From Lentimicrobiaceae bacterium (GTDB lineage: Bacteria; Bacteroidota; Bacteroidia; Bacteroidales; SKPS01), in the NCBI GenBank assembly GCA_007119395.1, contig SKPS01000295.1, positions 1-13,509 on the forward strand: DNA of 13,509 nt, read 5' to 3'. The translations under genes and the position numbers were made by a program. Position 1 is the first letter of the stretch. Each line of letters begins with the position of its first letter. Of the stretch, positions 1-7,060 are shown piece by piece. A model generated the notes under the pieces. The model saw only the letters and a program-made list of their open reading frames with translations. It was not told the DNA's origin and ran no database searches.

Positions 1-1029
1 GATTACCACGCCAGCGACAAGGCATGGATGGAGATGAAGGACAACAATATTGATCTGGTGTTAAGACCGCTCTCAACCGGTGAAGATCGTCTGTTTGGTT
101 ACAAGGCTGCCCACAGCTCCTACCTGGTGGTGAAGGATCATGCATGGAGTGAGCAACTGAAACGGTTTGCCGGGTTGGCACCCATTTTTCAGCAACGACT
201 GCCTGTACCCGATATCTACAAACAGGAGGTGCCTTCAGGGAACTCTGAGATTTTTGTGTATGATGCGCTCTACTACGCCGGACATTGCAATGCTGGTCCG
301 AAAATCATCGCACTGCACCTGCCGCAAGACCCCCAAACTGCTTCCGTTACCGGAACCCGTAGTATGCAACTAAAGAATGTAATGGAGGCTAAGTTTAGTG
401 AAATACTGATGCCCATCGCAGAGATGATGATTCATCCGGATCAACTGCACTATATCAGTTCTGATGCGTTTTTTGTACTCACCGCCTTCCACGAAATCGC
501 AGCACCCCTCGGGATTTCCAACACCATCAACAACAAAGGCTCCGTCAGCAATGCACTCAGAGAGCACCACGGCACCATCGATGCTGCTGTGACCGACCTG
601 ATGGCACTGTACCTGATCAGTCAGTTGCACGAAATGGGTGAGCTGACAGAACAAGAGCTGAACGAGGCATTTGTGACCTCTTTCGCCAGTGTGATGCGCT
701 CCTCACGATTCGGCGCAGCCGGCGCCCATGGCATCGCCGGGATGATAAGGTTTAACCTCTTTGAAAAAGAAGAGGTGTTTACACGGTGCAGCGAAACCAA
801 CACATACCGGGTGAATGTGCCAAATATGATCGCCGCCGTGGAGAGTATTCTGGAGCATCTGCTGGTCATCCAGGGGGATGGCGACTACGACGCAGCTTCC
901 GATATAATTAAAACAACCGGAACCATGCCCGAGAGCCTGCAAAATGATATTGCACGGATCAATCAGGCAAACATTCCGGTTGATGTGATCTTTGAGCAAG
1001 GACCACAGTTCCTGAAGCTCACTCTCTGA
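1..1029 (+). CDS. M49-family (dipeptidyl-peptidase III-like) protein with degenerate zinc motifs, 5' partial
   Basis: The frame is open from base 1, so the gene enters from the left; the first Met at 28 is probably internal. Residue numbers here count from that Met. The stretch has the conserved blocks I recognise from bacterial M49 peptidases: a GEDRLFGYKAA-like block (18-28), YYAGHCNAGPK (82-92), the helix of the first zinc motif (FHEIAAPLG, 154-162), the second motif helix (HGTIDAAVTDLMALYL, 181-196), RFGAAGAHG (227-235) and a C-terminal block around NIPVDVIFEQG (315-325). Active relatives carry HEXXGH, or HEXXH followed by GLG, and an EExxAD motif. Here the second zinc His is Ala and the Glu pair is Asp-Ala, while the first His and the catalytic Glu remain. 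The frame is intact, which argues for a maintained protein, possibly a pseudo-peptidase. Family assignment is firm; activity is doubtful. No signal peptide can be judged because the N-terminus is missing. Confidence 0.85.
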   Translation, partial: DYHASDKAWMEMKDNNIDLVLRPLSTGEDRLFGYKAAHSSYLVVKDHAWSEQLKRFAGLAPIFQQRLPVPDIYKQEVPSGNSEIFVYDALYYAGHCNAGPKIIALHLPQDPQTASVTGTRSMQLKNVMEAKFSEILMPIAEMMIHPDQLHYISSDAFFVLTAFHEIAAPLGISNTINNKGSVSNALREHHGTIDAAVTDLMALYLISQLHEMGELTEQELNEAFVTSFASVMRSSRFGAAGAHGIAGMIRFNLFEKEEVFTRCSETNTYRVNVPNMIAAVESILEHLLVIQGDGDYDAASDIIKTTGTMPESLQNDIARINQANIPVDVIFEQGPQFLKLTL

Positions 1030-1037
1030 CGGTCACC

Positions 1038-1772
1038 CTATTCAGATTCCCGGGGAATCCTCATCAGTGTTTGTGAAACGAGGGCTTCTCCATATTTCTT
1101 CTCCACCACGCTCCAGTCAATAAGGTTCCAGATTGCATCCAGGTAGTCGCCACGACGGTTCTGATAGTGCAGATAATAGGCGTGTTCCCATACATCAATG
1201 CCTAAAATAGGCACACCACGCTCTTCCACAACATCCATCAACGGGTTGTCCTGGTTTGCGGTAGAAGTAACTGCCAGGCGTCGTTCAGGCGTTACAATCA
1301 ACCATGCCCAACCTGAACCAAACTGCGTCATGCCGGCCTGGCGAAGTTCCTTCTTCAGCTCCTCCATGCCCCCAAAATTCACCGAGATAATACGCAGCAT
1401 CGTCTCTGAAGGTTCACTGGGCTTCGGAGAGAGAATCTCCCAAAACAGGTTGTGGTTGTAATGGCCACCACCGTTGTTGCGCACGGCATCACCAAAATGA
1501 CTCACACCCAACATCAACTCATTCAGATCAAGTTGCTCCATCGGCGTGCCTTTGATGGCACTGTTCAGGTTGTTTACATAGGCCCGGTGATGCTTTGAAT
1601 GATGAATCTCCATCGTGCGGGCATCAATGTAAGGCTCCAGCGCATCGTAAGCGTAAGGAAGCGTTGGAAGCGTAAATGGCTGGGCCAATAACGACGGCAT
1701 TGCAAATGCCAACATCAGTAATGACAAAAACATTTTCATGGTCTTCATAGCTGTTTTAATTTTAACATTCAA
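1038..1772 (-). CDS. sodA: Exported Mn-type superoxide dismutase
   Basis: This 244-residue protein is a Fe/Mn-family superoxide dismutase, converting superoxide to oxygen and hydrogen peroxide. Metal ligands by alignment to E. coli SodA are His57 (in EIHHSKHH), His107 (in HYNHNLFW), and Asp193 and His197 (in DVWEHAYY); the second-sphere Tyr is Tyr65. Gly103 and Gln174 (in TANQD) are the Mn-type choices rather than the Ala-Gln/Ala pattern of Fe enzymes, although cambialistic activity cannot be excluded. The N-terminus adds about 30 residues: a basic stretch, a hydrophobic core (FLSLLMLAFAM) and a likely cleavage after SLLA, so the enzyme should act outside the cytoplasm. The start is uncertain: Met9 or Met12 would give a tidier signal peptide than Met1, and no strong ribosome-binding site decides it. 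It converges on the M49 gene and diverges from the OmpA gene. A plausible promoter lies just upstream. Confidence 0.95.
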   Translation of the reverse strand: MNVKIKTAMKTMKMFLSLLMLAFAMPSLLAQPFTLPTLPYAYDALEPYIDARTMEIHHSKHHRAYVNNLNSAIKGTPMEQLDLNELMLGVSHFGDAVRNNGGGHYNHNLFWEILSPKPSEPSETMLRIISVNFGGMEELKKELRQAGMTQFGSGWAWLIVTPERRLAVTSTANQDNPLMDVVEERGVPILGIDVWEHAYYLHYQNRRGDYLDAIWNLIDWSVVEKKYGEALVSQTLMRIPRESE

Positions 1773-1807
1773 TAAAATAACAACACAAGATTAAAAGTTG
1801 TTCAGTG

Positions 1808-1839
1808 CAAAATTAAGAATGGGAGTTTGAATATGCCAA
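1808..1839 (-). promoter_or_regulatory. Putative Bacteroidetes-type promoter for the superoxide dismutase gene
   Basis: On the minus strand TAATTTTG (1808-1815) matches the Bacteroidetes -7 consensus TAnnTTTG and is followed by CAC, a common continuation. A TTG at 1837-1839 lies 21 bases upstream and fits the -33 element. The predicted 5' leader would be roughly 30 to 55 bases, depending on which Met is used. This is a motif match only. Confidence 0.5.
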
Positions 1840-1959
1840 TGTTTTGTCGTGCTTATTCGACCAGCGACAAGCCCTTCCAAGACCAACGTGATGTGTTGTT
1901 GAGGCAATTTTTCCGACCCATCTCCCGTTGTTTTATAAAACCCACAACATCATTTCATC

Positions 1960-2667
1960 ATGAACAGCATACATAAACTATTTTTAGCCACTTTGGTGGC
2001 TCTCTTTGGCGTTGCCGGTGGTTTGGTTGGACAGGATACCGGTCGGTCTGCGGCCAGGGTGAAGGTAGTGGTAACCGACATGGAGGGCACACCACGTGAA
2101 GGTGAGGCCATTGTGTTTTATGATGCTGCCAGGAAGCGTTCGCTGCAAGGGATCTCCGATGCCAAAGGGGAGTTTGTGATTGACCTGCCTGCCGGAGCCG
2201 TATATCAGATCCGGATACAGGCGATTGGTGAGGCGCTGGAGTATTCCACCATTGAAATTCCCAGGTTGCAACCAGGAGAGTATTTTGATGGTGAGATGGT
2301 TGTAACCATCAGCTTTGAGCCGGCCCGTACATTTCTGCTCAACAATGTCTACTTCGATACCGGTAAAGCCACACTTCGCCCTGCATCGTATGCGGAGTTG
2401 AACGATCTGGTTGAGTACATGAAGCGGAAGCCCGGTGTAAGGATTGAGATTGGTGGTCATACCGACAGCGTAGGGAGCGAGGAGTCTAACCTGCGTTTAT
2501 CGCAAGCGCGTGCGGAATCGGTAAAGGCTTATCTGGTGCGTCAGGGCATATCGGCCTCACGCATTGAAGCCAAAGGGTATGGAGAGGTACGCCCCATTGC
2601 TTCTAACAGCACACCGGAAGGGCGCCAGAAAAACCGCCGTACCGAAGTGACCATCCTGAGTGAATAA
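1960..2667 (+). CDS. Exported OmpA-family protein with N-terminal beta-sandwich domain
   Basis: This 235-residue protein begins with a signal peptide (MNSIHKLFLATLVALFGVAG, cleavage probably near residue 24). Residues 33-87 look like a CNA-B or carboxypeptidase-regulatory-like beta-sandwich: a VKVVVTD strand, a variable loop, then DAKGEFVIDLPAG. Residues 126-235 form an OmpA C-terminal, peptidoglycan-binding domain: NVYFDTGKATLRP, GGHTDSVGSEESN, LSQARAESVKAYL, RIEAKGYGEVRPIASN and a closing GRQKNRRTEV. Asp169 and Arg184, 15 residues apart, match the pair that binds diaminopimelate in E. coli OmpA. There is no Cys for lipidation right after the signal peptide and no beta-barrel, so it is probably a soluble periplasmic linker to peptidoglycan. 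It stands alone, divergent from the dismutase, with 220 bases to the next gene. No matching -7 box was found upstream. Confidence 0.9.
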   Translation: MNSIHKLFLATLVALFGVAGGLVGQDTGRSAARVKVVVTDMEGTPREGEAIVFYDAARKRSLQGISDAKGEFVIDLPAGAVYQIRIQAIGEALEYSTIEIPRLQPGEYFDGEMVVTISFEPARTFLLNNVYFDTGKATLRPASYAELNDLVEYMKRKPGVRIEIGGHTDSVGSEESNLRLSQARAESVKAYLVRQGISASRIEAKGYGEVRPIASNSTPEGRQKNRRTEVTILSE

Positions 2668-2887
2668 CCCCCCCCGGTTGAGGAAGCCCGGTTAAACCAC
2701 AACCTAATGGGTGATCACCGAAGCCCAACCCGTGCCCCTGCCTACAACACTCTGACGACCTGTGAGAGCTTGAAGCGCCGTAGTCGCGAAACATGCATAC
2801 GGTTGCCTAACTGTCCAGCACCGGGGTCAGACTCCAAGTGAAGGTTAAATACTGAACCAGAACCCGCCTGTTATTGTTACACTGTTT
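2668..2887. other. Intergenic region between OmpA-family gene and copper ATPase gene
   Basis: No gene is supported in these 220 bases. A run of eight C (2668-2675) directly follows the OmpA stop codon, and CCCGGTT occurs twice in the next 25 bases. A perfect 10-bp palindrome, GGTGATCACC, lies at 2710-2719. I see no clear -7 box or metal-regulator operator before the ATPase start, and no hairpin followed by T residues after the OmpA gene. Confidence 0.5.
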
Positions 2888-5155
2888 ATGAGCCAGAAAG
2901 AGAATCAAAACAGAGTTGACCGGGCCGCCTCTCAGAGTGGCAGTGAGGCACGTTTGGAGTGGGCCACCTTTGGTGTGCAGAAAATGACCTGTGCCGGTTG
3001 TGCTGCCGGCGTTGAAAAGGTGATTGGAGGCTTCCCCGGAGTGGAAAAAGCAAACGTGAATTTCGCAGCCCATACAGTGTCAGTAGAATTCGATAGCGGT
3101 GCCGTTACCTTTGACGATTTGCGCAACGCGGTACGCTCGGCCGGCTATGACCTGGACGCTCTCGACAACGATGAATATTCGGATGAACAAGAAGATAATC
3201 ACCGGAGAAAACTGACCCGCCAGATATACAATGTGCTCTTTGCCGGTCTGTTCGCTTTGCCGGTGTTCGTGATCGGAATGTTTTATATGGAGATGCCTTA
3301 CGCCGATCCGGTGATGTGGGTGCTCTCTACGCCTGTGTTGTTTTGGTTTGGGAGGATGTTCTTCGTCAACGCCTGGCGACAGGCACGTCATGGTGTGGCC
3401 ACCATGGATACGTTGGTTGCGCTGGGAACCGGTACCGCCTACCTGTTCAGTGTGTTCAACACCCTTTTTGCCGATTTCTGGCACGCCAGAGGGATGCATG
3501 CTCATGTATATTTTGAAGCCGCAGCGGTTATCATCCTGTTCGTGTTGCTGGGGCGTTTGCTGGAGGAGCGTGCCAAAGGGAAGACCTCCGCCGCAATACG
3601 ACGACTGATGGGTTTACAACCTCGTGAGGTGACGCGTGTGGCTGCGGATGGCACATACCATCGGGTATCGGTGAAAGAGGTGCGCTCCGGTGACATGCTG
3701 CTGGTGAAGCCGGGTGAGAAAATCGCTGTGGATGGTGAAGTGGTTGAAGGAAGCAGCTATGTTGACGAGAGCACCTTTACGGGTGAACCCGTTCCGGTGC
3801 TGAAGAGTAGTGGCAGCAATGTGCTGGCCGGCACTGTCAATGGCAAAGGGAGCTTCCGGTTTGTTGCACGGCAGGTGGGTGCTGAAACCATGCTGGCACA
3901 GGTGATTCAAATGGTACAGGAGGCGCAGGGGAGCAAAGCACCCGTACAGAAACTCGTTGACAAGATCGCCGGGGTATTTGTGCCCGTGGTGATGGTGATC
4001 GCTGTGCTCACTTTGATCGCCTGGACGCTCTGGGGAGGTGATCACGGAATCACCATGGGACTGATGGCGATGGCTACCGTGCTGGTCATCGCCTGTCCAT
4101 GCGCACTCGGACTGGCCACTCCGGCAGCCATTATGGTAGGGATCGGGAAAGGTGCCGATATGGGCGTACTGATTAAAGATGCCATTAGCCTTGAGCTGGC
4201 ACGAAGAGTTGATGTGGTAGTGCTCGATAAAACCGGTACCATTACAGAGGGCAAACCGGAGGTTACCGGTTTGTTAACCGAAAAATGCAGCGACCATCAC
4301 CTCCAAATTCTGCTGCAGTTGGAAAGGCAATCAGAGCACCCTTTGGCTGCGGCCGTTGTGCAATACCTTGATGCCCGAAAGGGTGGGGGAGAGGTGGTGG
4401 AGGCTTTTGAGAGCATTACCGGACATGGCGTGAAGGGCACGGCCGGCGGGGAGGAGTATGTGGCAGGCAACCTTCGCCTGATGAAGGAGCAGGGGTTGAT
4501 GGTACCTCTTGTACTGGAACAGCAGGCTGCAGCATGGGAGCAGGATGCACGTACCGTGATCTGGTTTGGTGGTGAAGGTGCAGTGCTGGCGGTGCTGTCG
4601 GTGGAAGACAAGCTGAAAGAGAGCTCCCCTGAGGCGATCAGTGAGATGAAACGGATGGGCCTTTCGGTTCATATGCTTACCGGTGACCATGAGGCCACGG
4701 CACAAGCCATCGCCCATAACACTGGCATCAACCACTATAGAGCCGGTGTGCTTCCTGATCAAAAGGCAGATTATGTAAAGAACCTCAGAGAGAAAGGGCA
4801 CACCGTGGCCATGGTGGGCGACGGCATCAACGACAGCGCTGCACTGGCTGAAGCAGACGTAAGCATCGCCATGGGGAAAGGTGCCGATGTGGCAATGGAT
4901 GTGGCCAGTATGACCATCGTCTCATCAGACCTTAACAAAGTGCCCGCTGCCATCAGACTCTCCAGGAAAACCGTGGCCACCATCAGGCAAAACCTGTTCT
5001 GGGCATTTATCTACAATGTGATTGGTATCCCCGTGGCAGCCGGTGTGCTGTACCCGTTTACAGGGCACCTGTTGAATCCAATGATCGCAGGTGCTGCCAT
5101 GGCATTGAGCAGTATCAGTGTGGTGATGAATAGTCTTCGGTTGAAGTGGAATTGA
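2888..5155 (+). CDS. copA: Copper-exporting P1B-type ATPase (CopA-like)
   Basis: This 755-residue protein is a full-length heavy-metal P-type ATPase. A single N-terminal HMA domain (about 28-92) carries the metal site MTCAGC (33-38). It is followed by four membrane segments (roughly 113-225), the actuator domain with TGE (298-300), a membrane pair with the transport motif CPC (403-405), the phosphorylation site DKTGT (Asp447), the P1B-specific HP dipeptide in SEHPL (484-485), TGD (598-600), the hinge GDGIND (644-649) and two last membrane segments. The CPC motif, the YN of the seventh segment (709-710) and the final block MALSSISVVMNSLRL (738-752) are the Cu+ class (P1B-1) signature, so ATP-driven export of Cu+ (or Ag+) from the cytoplasm is the expected role. 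No copper chaperone or CueR-type regulator gene is adjacent. The last 41 bases are shared with the opposite-strand serine hydrolase gene. Confidence 0.96.
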   Translation: MSQKENQNRVDRAASQSGSEARLEWATFGVQKMTCAGCAAGVEKVIGGFPGVEKANVNFAAHTVSVEFDSGAVTFDDLRNAVRSAGYDLDALDNDEYSDEQEDNHRRKLTRQIYNVLFAGLFALPVFVIGMFYMEMPYADPVMWVLSTPVLFWFGRMFFVNAWRQARHGVATMDTLVALGTGTAYLFSVFNTLFADFWHARGMHAHVYFEAAAVIILFVLLGRLLEERAKGKTSAAIRRLMGLQPREVTRVAADGTYHRVSVKEVRSGDMLLVKPGEKIAVDGEVVEGSSYVDESTFTGEPVPVLKSSGSNVLAGTVNGKGSFRFVARQVGAETMLAQVIQMVQEAQGSKAPVQKLVDKIAGVFVPVVMVIAVLTLIAWTLWGGDHGITMGLMAMATVLVIACPCALGLATPAAIMVGIGKGADMGVLIKDAISLELARRVDVVVLDKTGTITEGKPEVTGLLTEKCSDHHLQILLQLERQSEHPLAAAVVQYLDARKGGGEVVEAFESITGHGVKGTAGGEEYVAGNLRLMKEQGLMVPLVLEQQAAAWEQDARTVIWFGGEGAVLAVLSVEDKLKESSPEAISEMKRMGLSVHMLTGDHEATAQAIAHNTGINHYRAGVLPDQKADYVKNLREKGHTVAMVGDGINDSAALAEADVSIAMGKGADVAMDVASMTIVSSDLNKVPAAIRLSRKTVATIRQNLFWAFIYNVIGIPVAAGVLYPFTGHLLNPMIAGAAMALSSISVVMNSLRLKWN

Positions 5156-6977
5156 TAGCCTGGTACAGCACTTCGTGGATTTTCATTCTGATATTCATCC
5201 TCACCAGCAAAGGGTTGTTGGCTGTTGGATGTACTCTGTTGCTGAGGAAGACATACACCAGGTCGTGTTCTGGGTCAGCCCAGGCAAAAGTTCCTGTAAA
5301 GCCGGCATGACCGAAGCTGGAGGGTGAAGCCATGCGTGTTACGTTGGGACGTGCCGACAGAGAGGGTTCCGGTTTATCGAACCCCAGACCTCTTCTCAGC
5401 CTGCCGTAAGGACGGTTGTTAAAACGGTTGATCGACTCAGGGCAAAAGACTGTTACCCCTCCATACGTCCCCCCGTTGGCCAGCGTGTACATCAACACCG
5501 CCACATCACGTGCGCTGGCAAACAATCCGGCATGCCCTGCCACACCACCCAGCATCGCCGCCGCCTGGTCGTGAACATAGCCACGCAATAACTCATGCCT
5601 GAAATAGTCGTCGGCCTCCGTGGGTACAATGCGTGTTACATCGTGGTGGCGAATGGGGTTAAAACCGATGCTGTACAAATTCAAAGGTGCATACACCGAG
5701 TCCTCAAGGTACTCTTCAAAGGGTACACGGGTCTGCTCTTCAATCATATACTTCAGAAGTATCATCCCCAAATCACTGTATAGATAACCAAATCCACGCC
5801 GTAAGGGGGAAGCCAGAATCTCCTTCAGAATCTCCTCTTCATACCCCTTACGGATCCACAAAGAATCAGCTACCCTCACCAGAAACTGATGCGAGAAAGT
5901 GCGGCTGTAAACGGTGGTATCCGGCATGCCACCGCTCATACGTGTTCGGTAGAATGGAATCCATGCCTGCAAACGAGCTCTGTGTAACAGGATGTCTGAG
6001 ATGCGAAGATGCTCTTTGTTGGTGCCACGCGCTACGGTGAGGTAGTCGCCCAAACGACCATTGATGTCGATCATACCCGCCTTGTCAAGCTGGATCAATG
6101 CCACGGTCGTGCTGAGAATCTTGGTGATCGAGGCCAGGTCATAAAGGTCTGTTGGCATCACCGGCTGCAAACCATCGTATGTATGTGAACCATAACTTTT
6201 TTCAAACACCACAACCCCATTGTGAACAGCCAGTACCTGACACCCCGGGAAAACACCCTTCAGGATCGCATCGTATACAATGGAATCGATCGCTTCAAGG
6301 TGCATGGGTGTGATATTCGCCTCATAAGGAGATCCGTAGTATAGCCTCGTCTTGGTGGTCACAATACCTGCTCCATCCCCGGTGGTTCCAACAAACGGGA
6401 TACCGCCAAAAATCCCCCTGACAACAGAAGCCATCGCAGCCTCCTCAGGATACAACCCCAGCACCACGGCACCAAAAGCATCCAAAAAATGGATTCTGTT
6501 CGCAACCGACTCATCACCATACACCACCAATACCACCCGCTCTTTGTCCGGCATCATCTCCGCCACATTCAACAACTGTGGTGTGAAAACTCCGTCAGCA
6601 GGCGCAATATGCAGAAAGATCAAGTCGTATTGTGAAGCCGTTCGAATCACATCGTTGATCGTGAAATAGTCGGGACGCCCGGGTAGCAATAAGTAATCAG
6701 ATTCACTGTACCACTTCCAACAACTATCCAGCGAAACCGCAGAAAAACCACCACCCGCCACAATGTTTACCTGCGACTTCCCCCAAAACCGTTTCAGCGG
6801 CAGCATCTCCTGTTGTTGGTGCAGCAACACCACGTTGCGGTCAAAATGGGATTGACGAACATGACCGGAGCTGTCAGTCCAGGGTATCGGTATGGGCTCA
6901 AAAGACGCAAGGCCCGTTTCCGGGCCTGCGACACAAATTAAAACCAGTATGGGTAGAAAGTGCCACTTCACATCCAT
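5115..6977 (-). CDS. Exported serine hydrolase (beta-lactamase fold) with orphan GH3 C-terminal-like domain
   Basis: This 620-residue protein starts with a signal peptide (hydrophobic core FLPILVLICVAG). Residues about 45-202 resemble the C-terminal domain of NagZ-type GH3 enzymes: NVVLLHQQQEMLPLK at the start and GAVVLGLYPEEAAMASVVRG then IFGGIPFVG at the end. No GH3 catalytic barrel precedes it. Residues about 222-610 are a class C/penicillin-binding-like serine hydrolase: SITK (Ser283, Lys286) as SxxK, YSD (400-402) in place of YxN, a GHAGLFASARD block (481-491), and HAGFTG (557-562) in place of KTG. Bacteroidetes often carry GH3-serine hydrolase fusions near 1000 residues, so this looks like a shortened relative. 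Cell-wall peptide or ester hydrolysis in the periplasm is likely; the HAG motif points away from a true antibiotic beta-lactamase. It is preceded by a -7-type box, and its 3' end runs 41 bases into the ATPase gene on the other strand. Confidence 0.88.
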   Translation of the reverse strand: MDVKWHFLPILVLICVAGPETGLASFEPIPIPWTDSSGHVRQSHFDRNVVLLHQQQEMLPLKRFWGKSQVNIVAGGGFSAVSLDSCWKWYSESDYLLLPGRPDYFTINDVIRTASQYDLIFLHIAPADGVFTPQLLNVAEMMPDKERVVLVVYGDESVANRIHFLDAFGAVVLGLYPEEAAMASVVRGIFGGIPFVGTTGDGAGIVTTKTRLYYGSPYEANITPMHLEAIDSIVYDAILKGVFPGCQVLAVHNGVVVFEKSYGSHTYDGLQPVMPTDLYDLASITKILSTTVALIQLDKAGMIDINGRLGDYLTVARGTNKEHLRISDILLHRARLQAWIPFYRTRMSGGMPDTTVYSRTFSHQFLVRVADSLWIRKGYEEEILKEILASPLRRGFGYLYSDLGMILLKYMIEEQTRVPFEEYLEDSVYAPLNLYSIGFNPIRHHDVTRIVPTEADDYFRHELLRGYVHDQAAAMLGGVAGHAGLFASARDVAVLMYTLANGGTYGGVTVFCPESINRFNNRPYGRLRRGLGFDKPEPSLSARPNVTRMASPSSFGHAGFTGTFAWADPEHDLVYVFLSNRVHPTANNPLLVRMNIRMKIHEVLYQAINSTSTEDYSSPH

Positions 6978-6988
6978 GAAATTTGTGG

Positions 6989-6996
6989 CAAAAGTA
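6989..6996 (-). promoter_or_regulatory. Putative -7 box for the serine hydrolase gene
   Basis: On the minus strand TACTTTTG matches TAnnTTTG and continues as CCAC. It lies only 11 bases before the ATG at 6977, so the predicted leader would be very short, about 5 to 7 bases. No convincing -33 TTG is visible at the usual distance, which lowers confidence. Confidence 0.45.
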
Positions 6997-7025
6997 TAAA
7001 AAGATCGTGTCGTTTCGTCGCTTTT

Positions 7026-7042
7026 CAGGTTGATTTAACCTG
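7026..7042. repeat. Short perfect inverted repeat, possible weak terminator
   Basis: CAGGTT (7026-7031) and AACCTG (7037-7042) form a 6-bp stem with a 5-base loop, 19 bases past the stop codon of the T9SS cargo gene. On that gene's strand it is followed by GAAAAGC rather than a T run, so it is not a standard intrinsic terminator, but its position between two same-strand genes suits a transcription or processing boundary. Confidence 0.35.
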
Positions 7043-7060
7043 TGCCATCTGCTTGTTAAT

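Noticed and set aside
370..999. Three minus-strand open frames inside the M49 gene
   Set aside because: They lie antisense to strongly conserved M49 coding sequence and show no recognisable motif.
2710..2719. Perfect palindrome GGTGATCACC as a copper-regulator operator
   Set aside because: It is about 170 bases from the ATPase start, there is no adjacent promoter box, and it does not match a regulator site I know.
2668..2887. Possible terminator or small RNA after the OmpA gene
   Set aside because: The CCCGGTT copies are direct, not inverted, and there is no stem followed by a T run.
5115..6977. Reading the serine hydrolase as an antibiotic-resistance beta-lactamase
   Set aside because: It has SxxK and YSD but HAG instead of KTG, plus an extra GH3-like module, which fits cell-wall or esterase-type serine hydrolases better.
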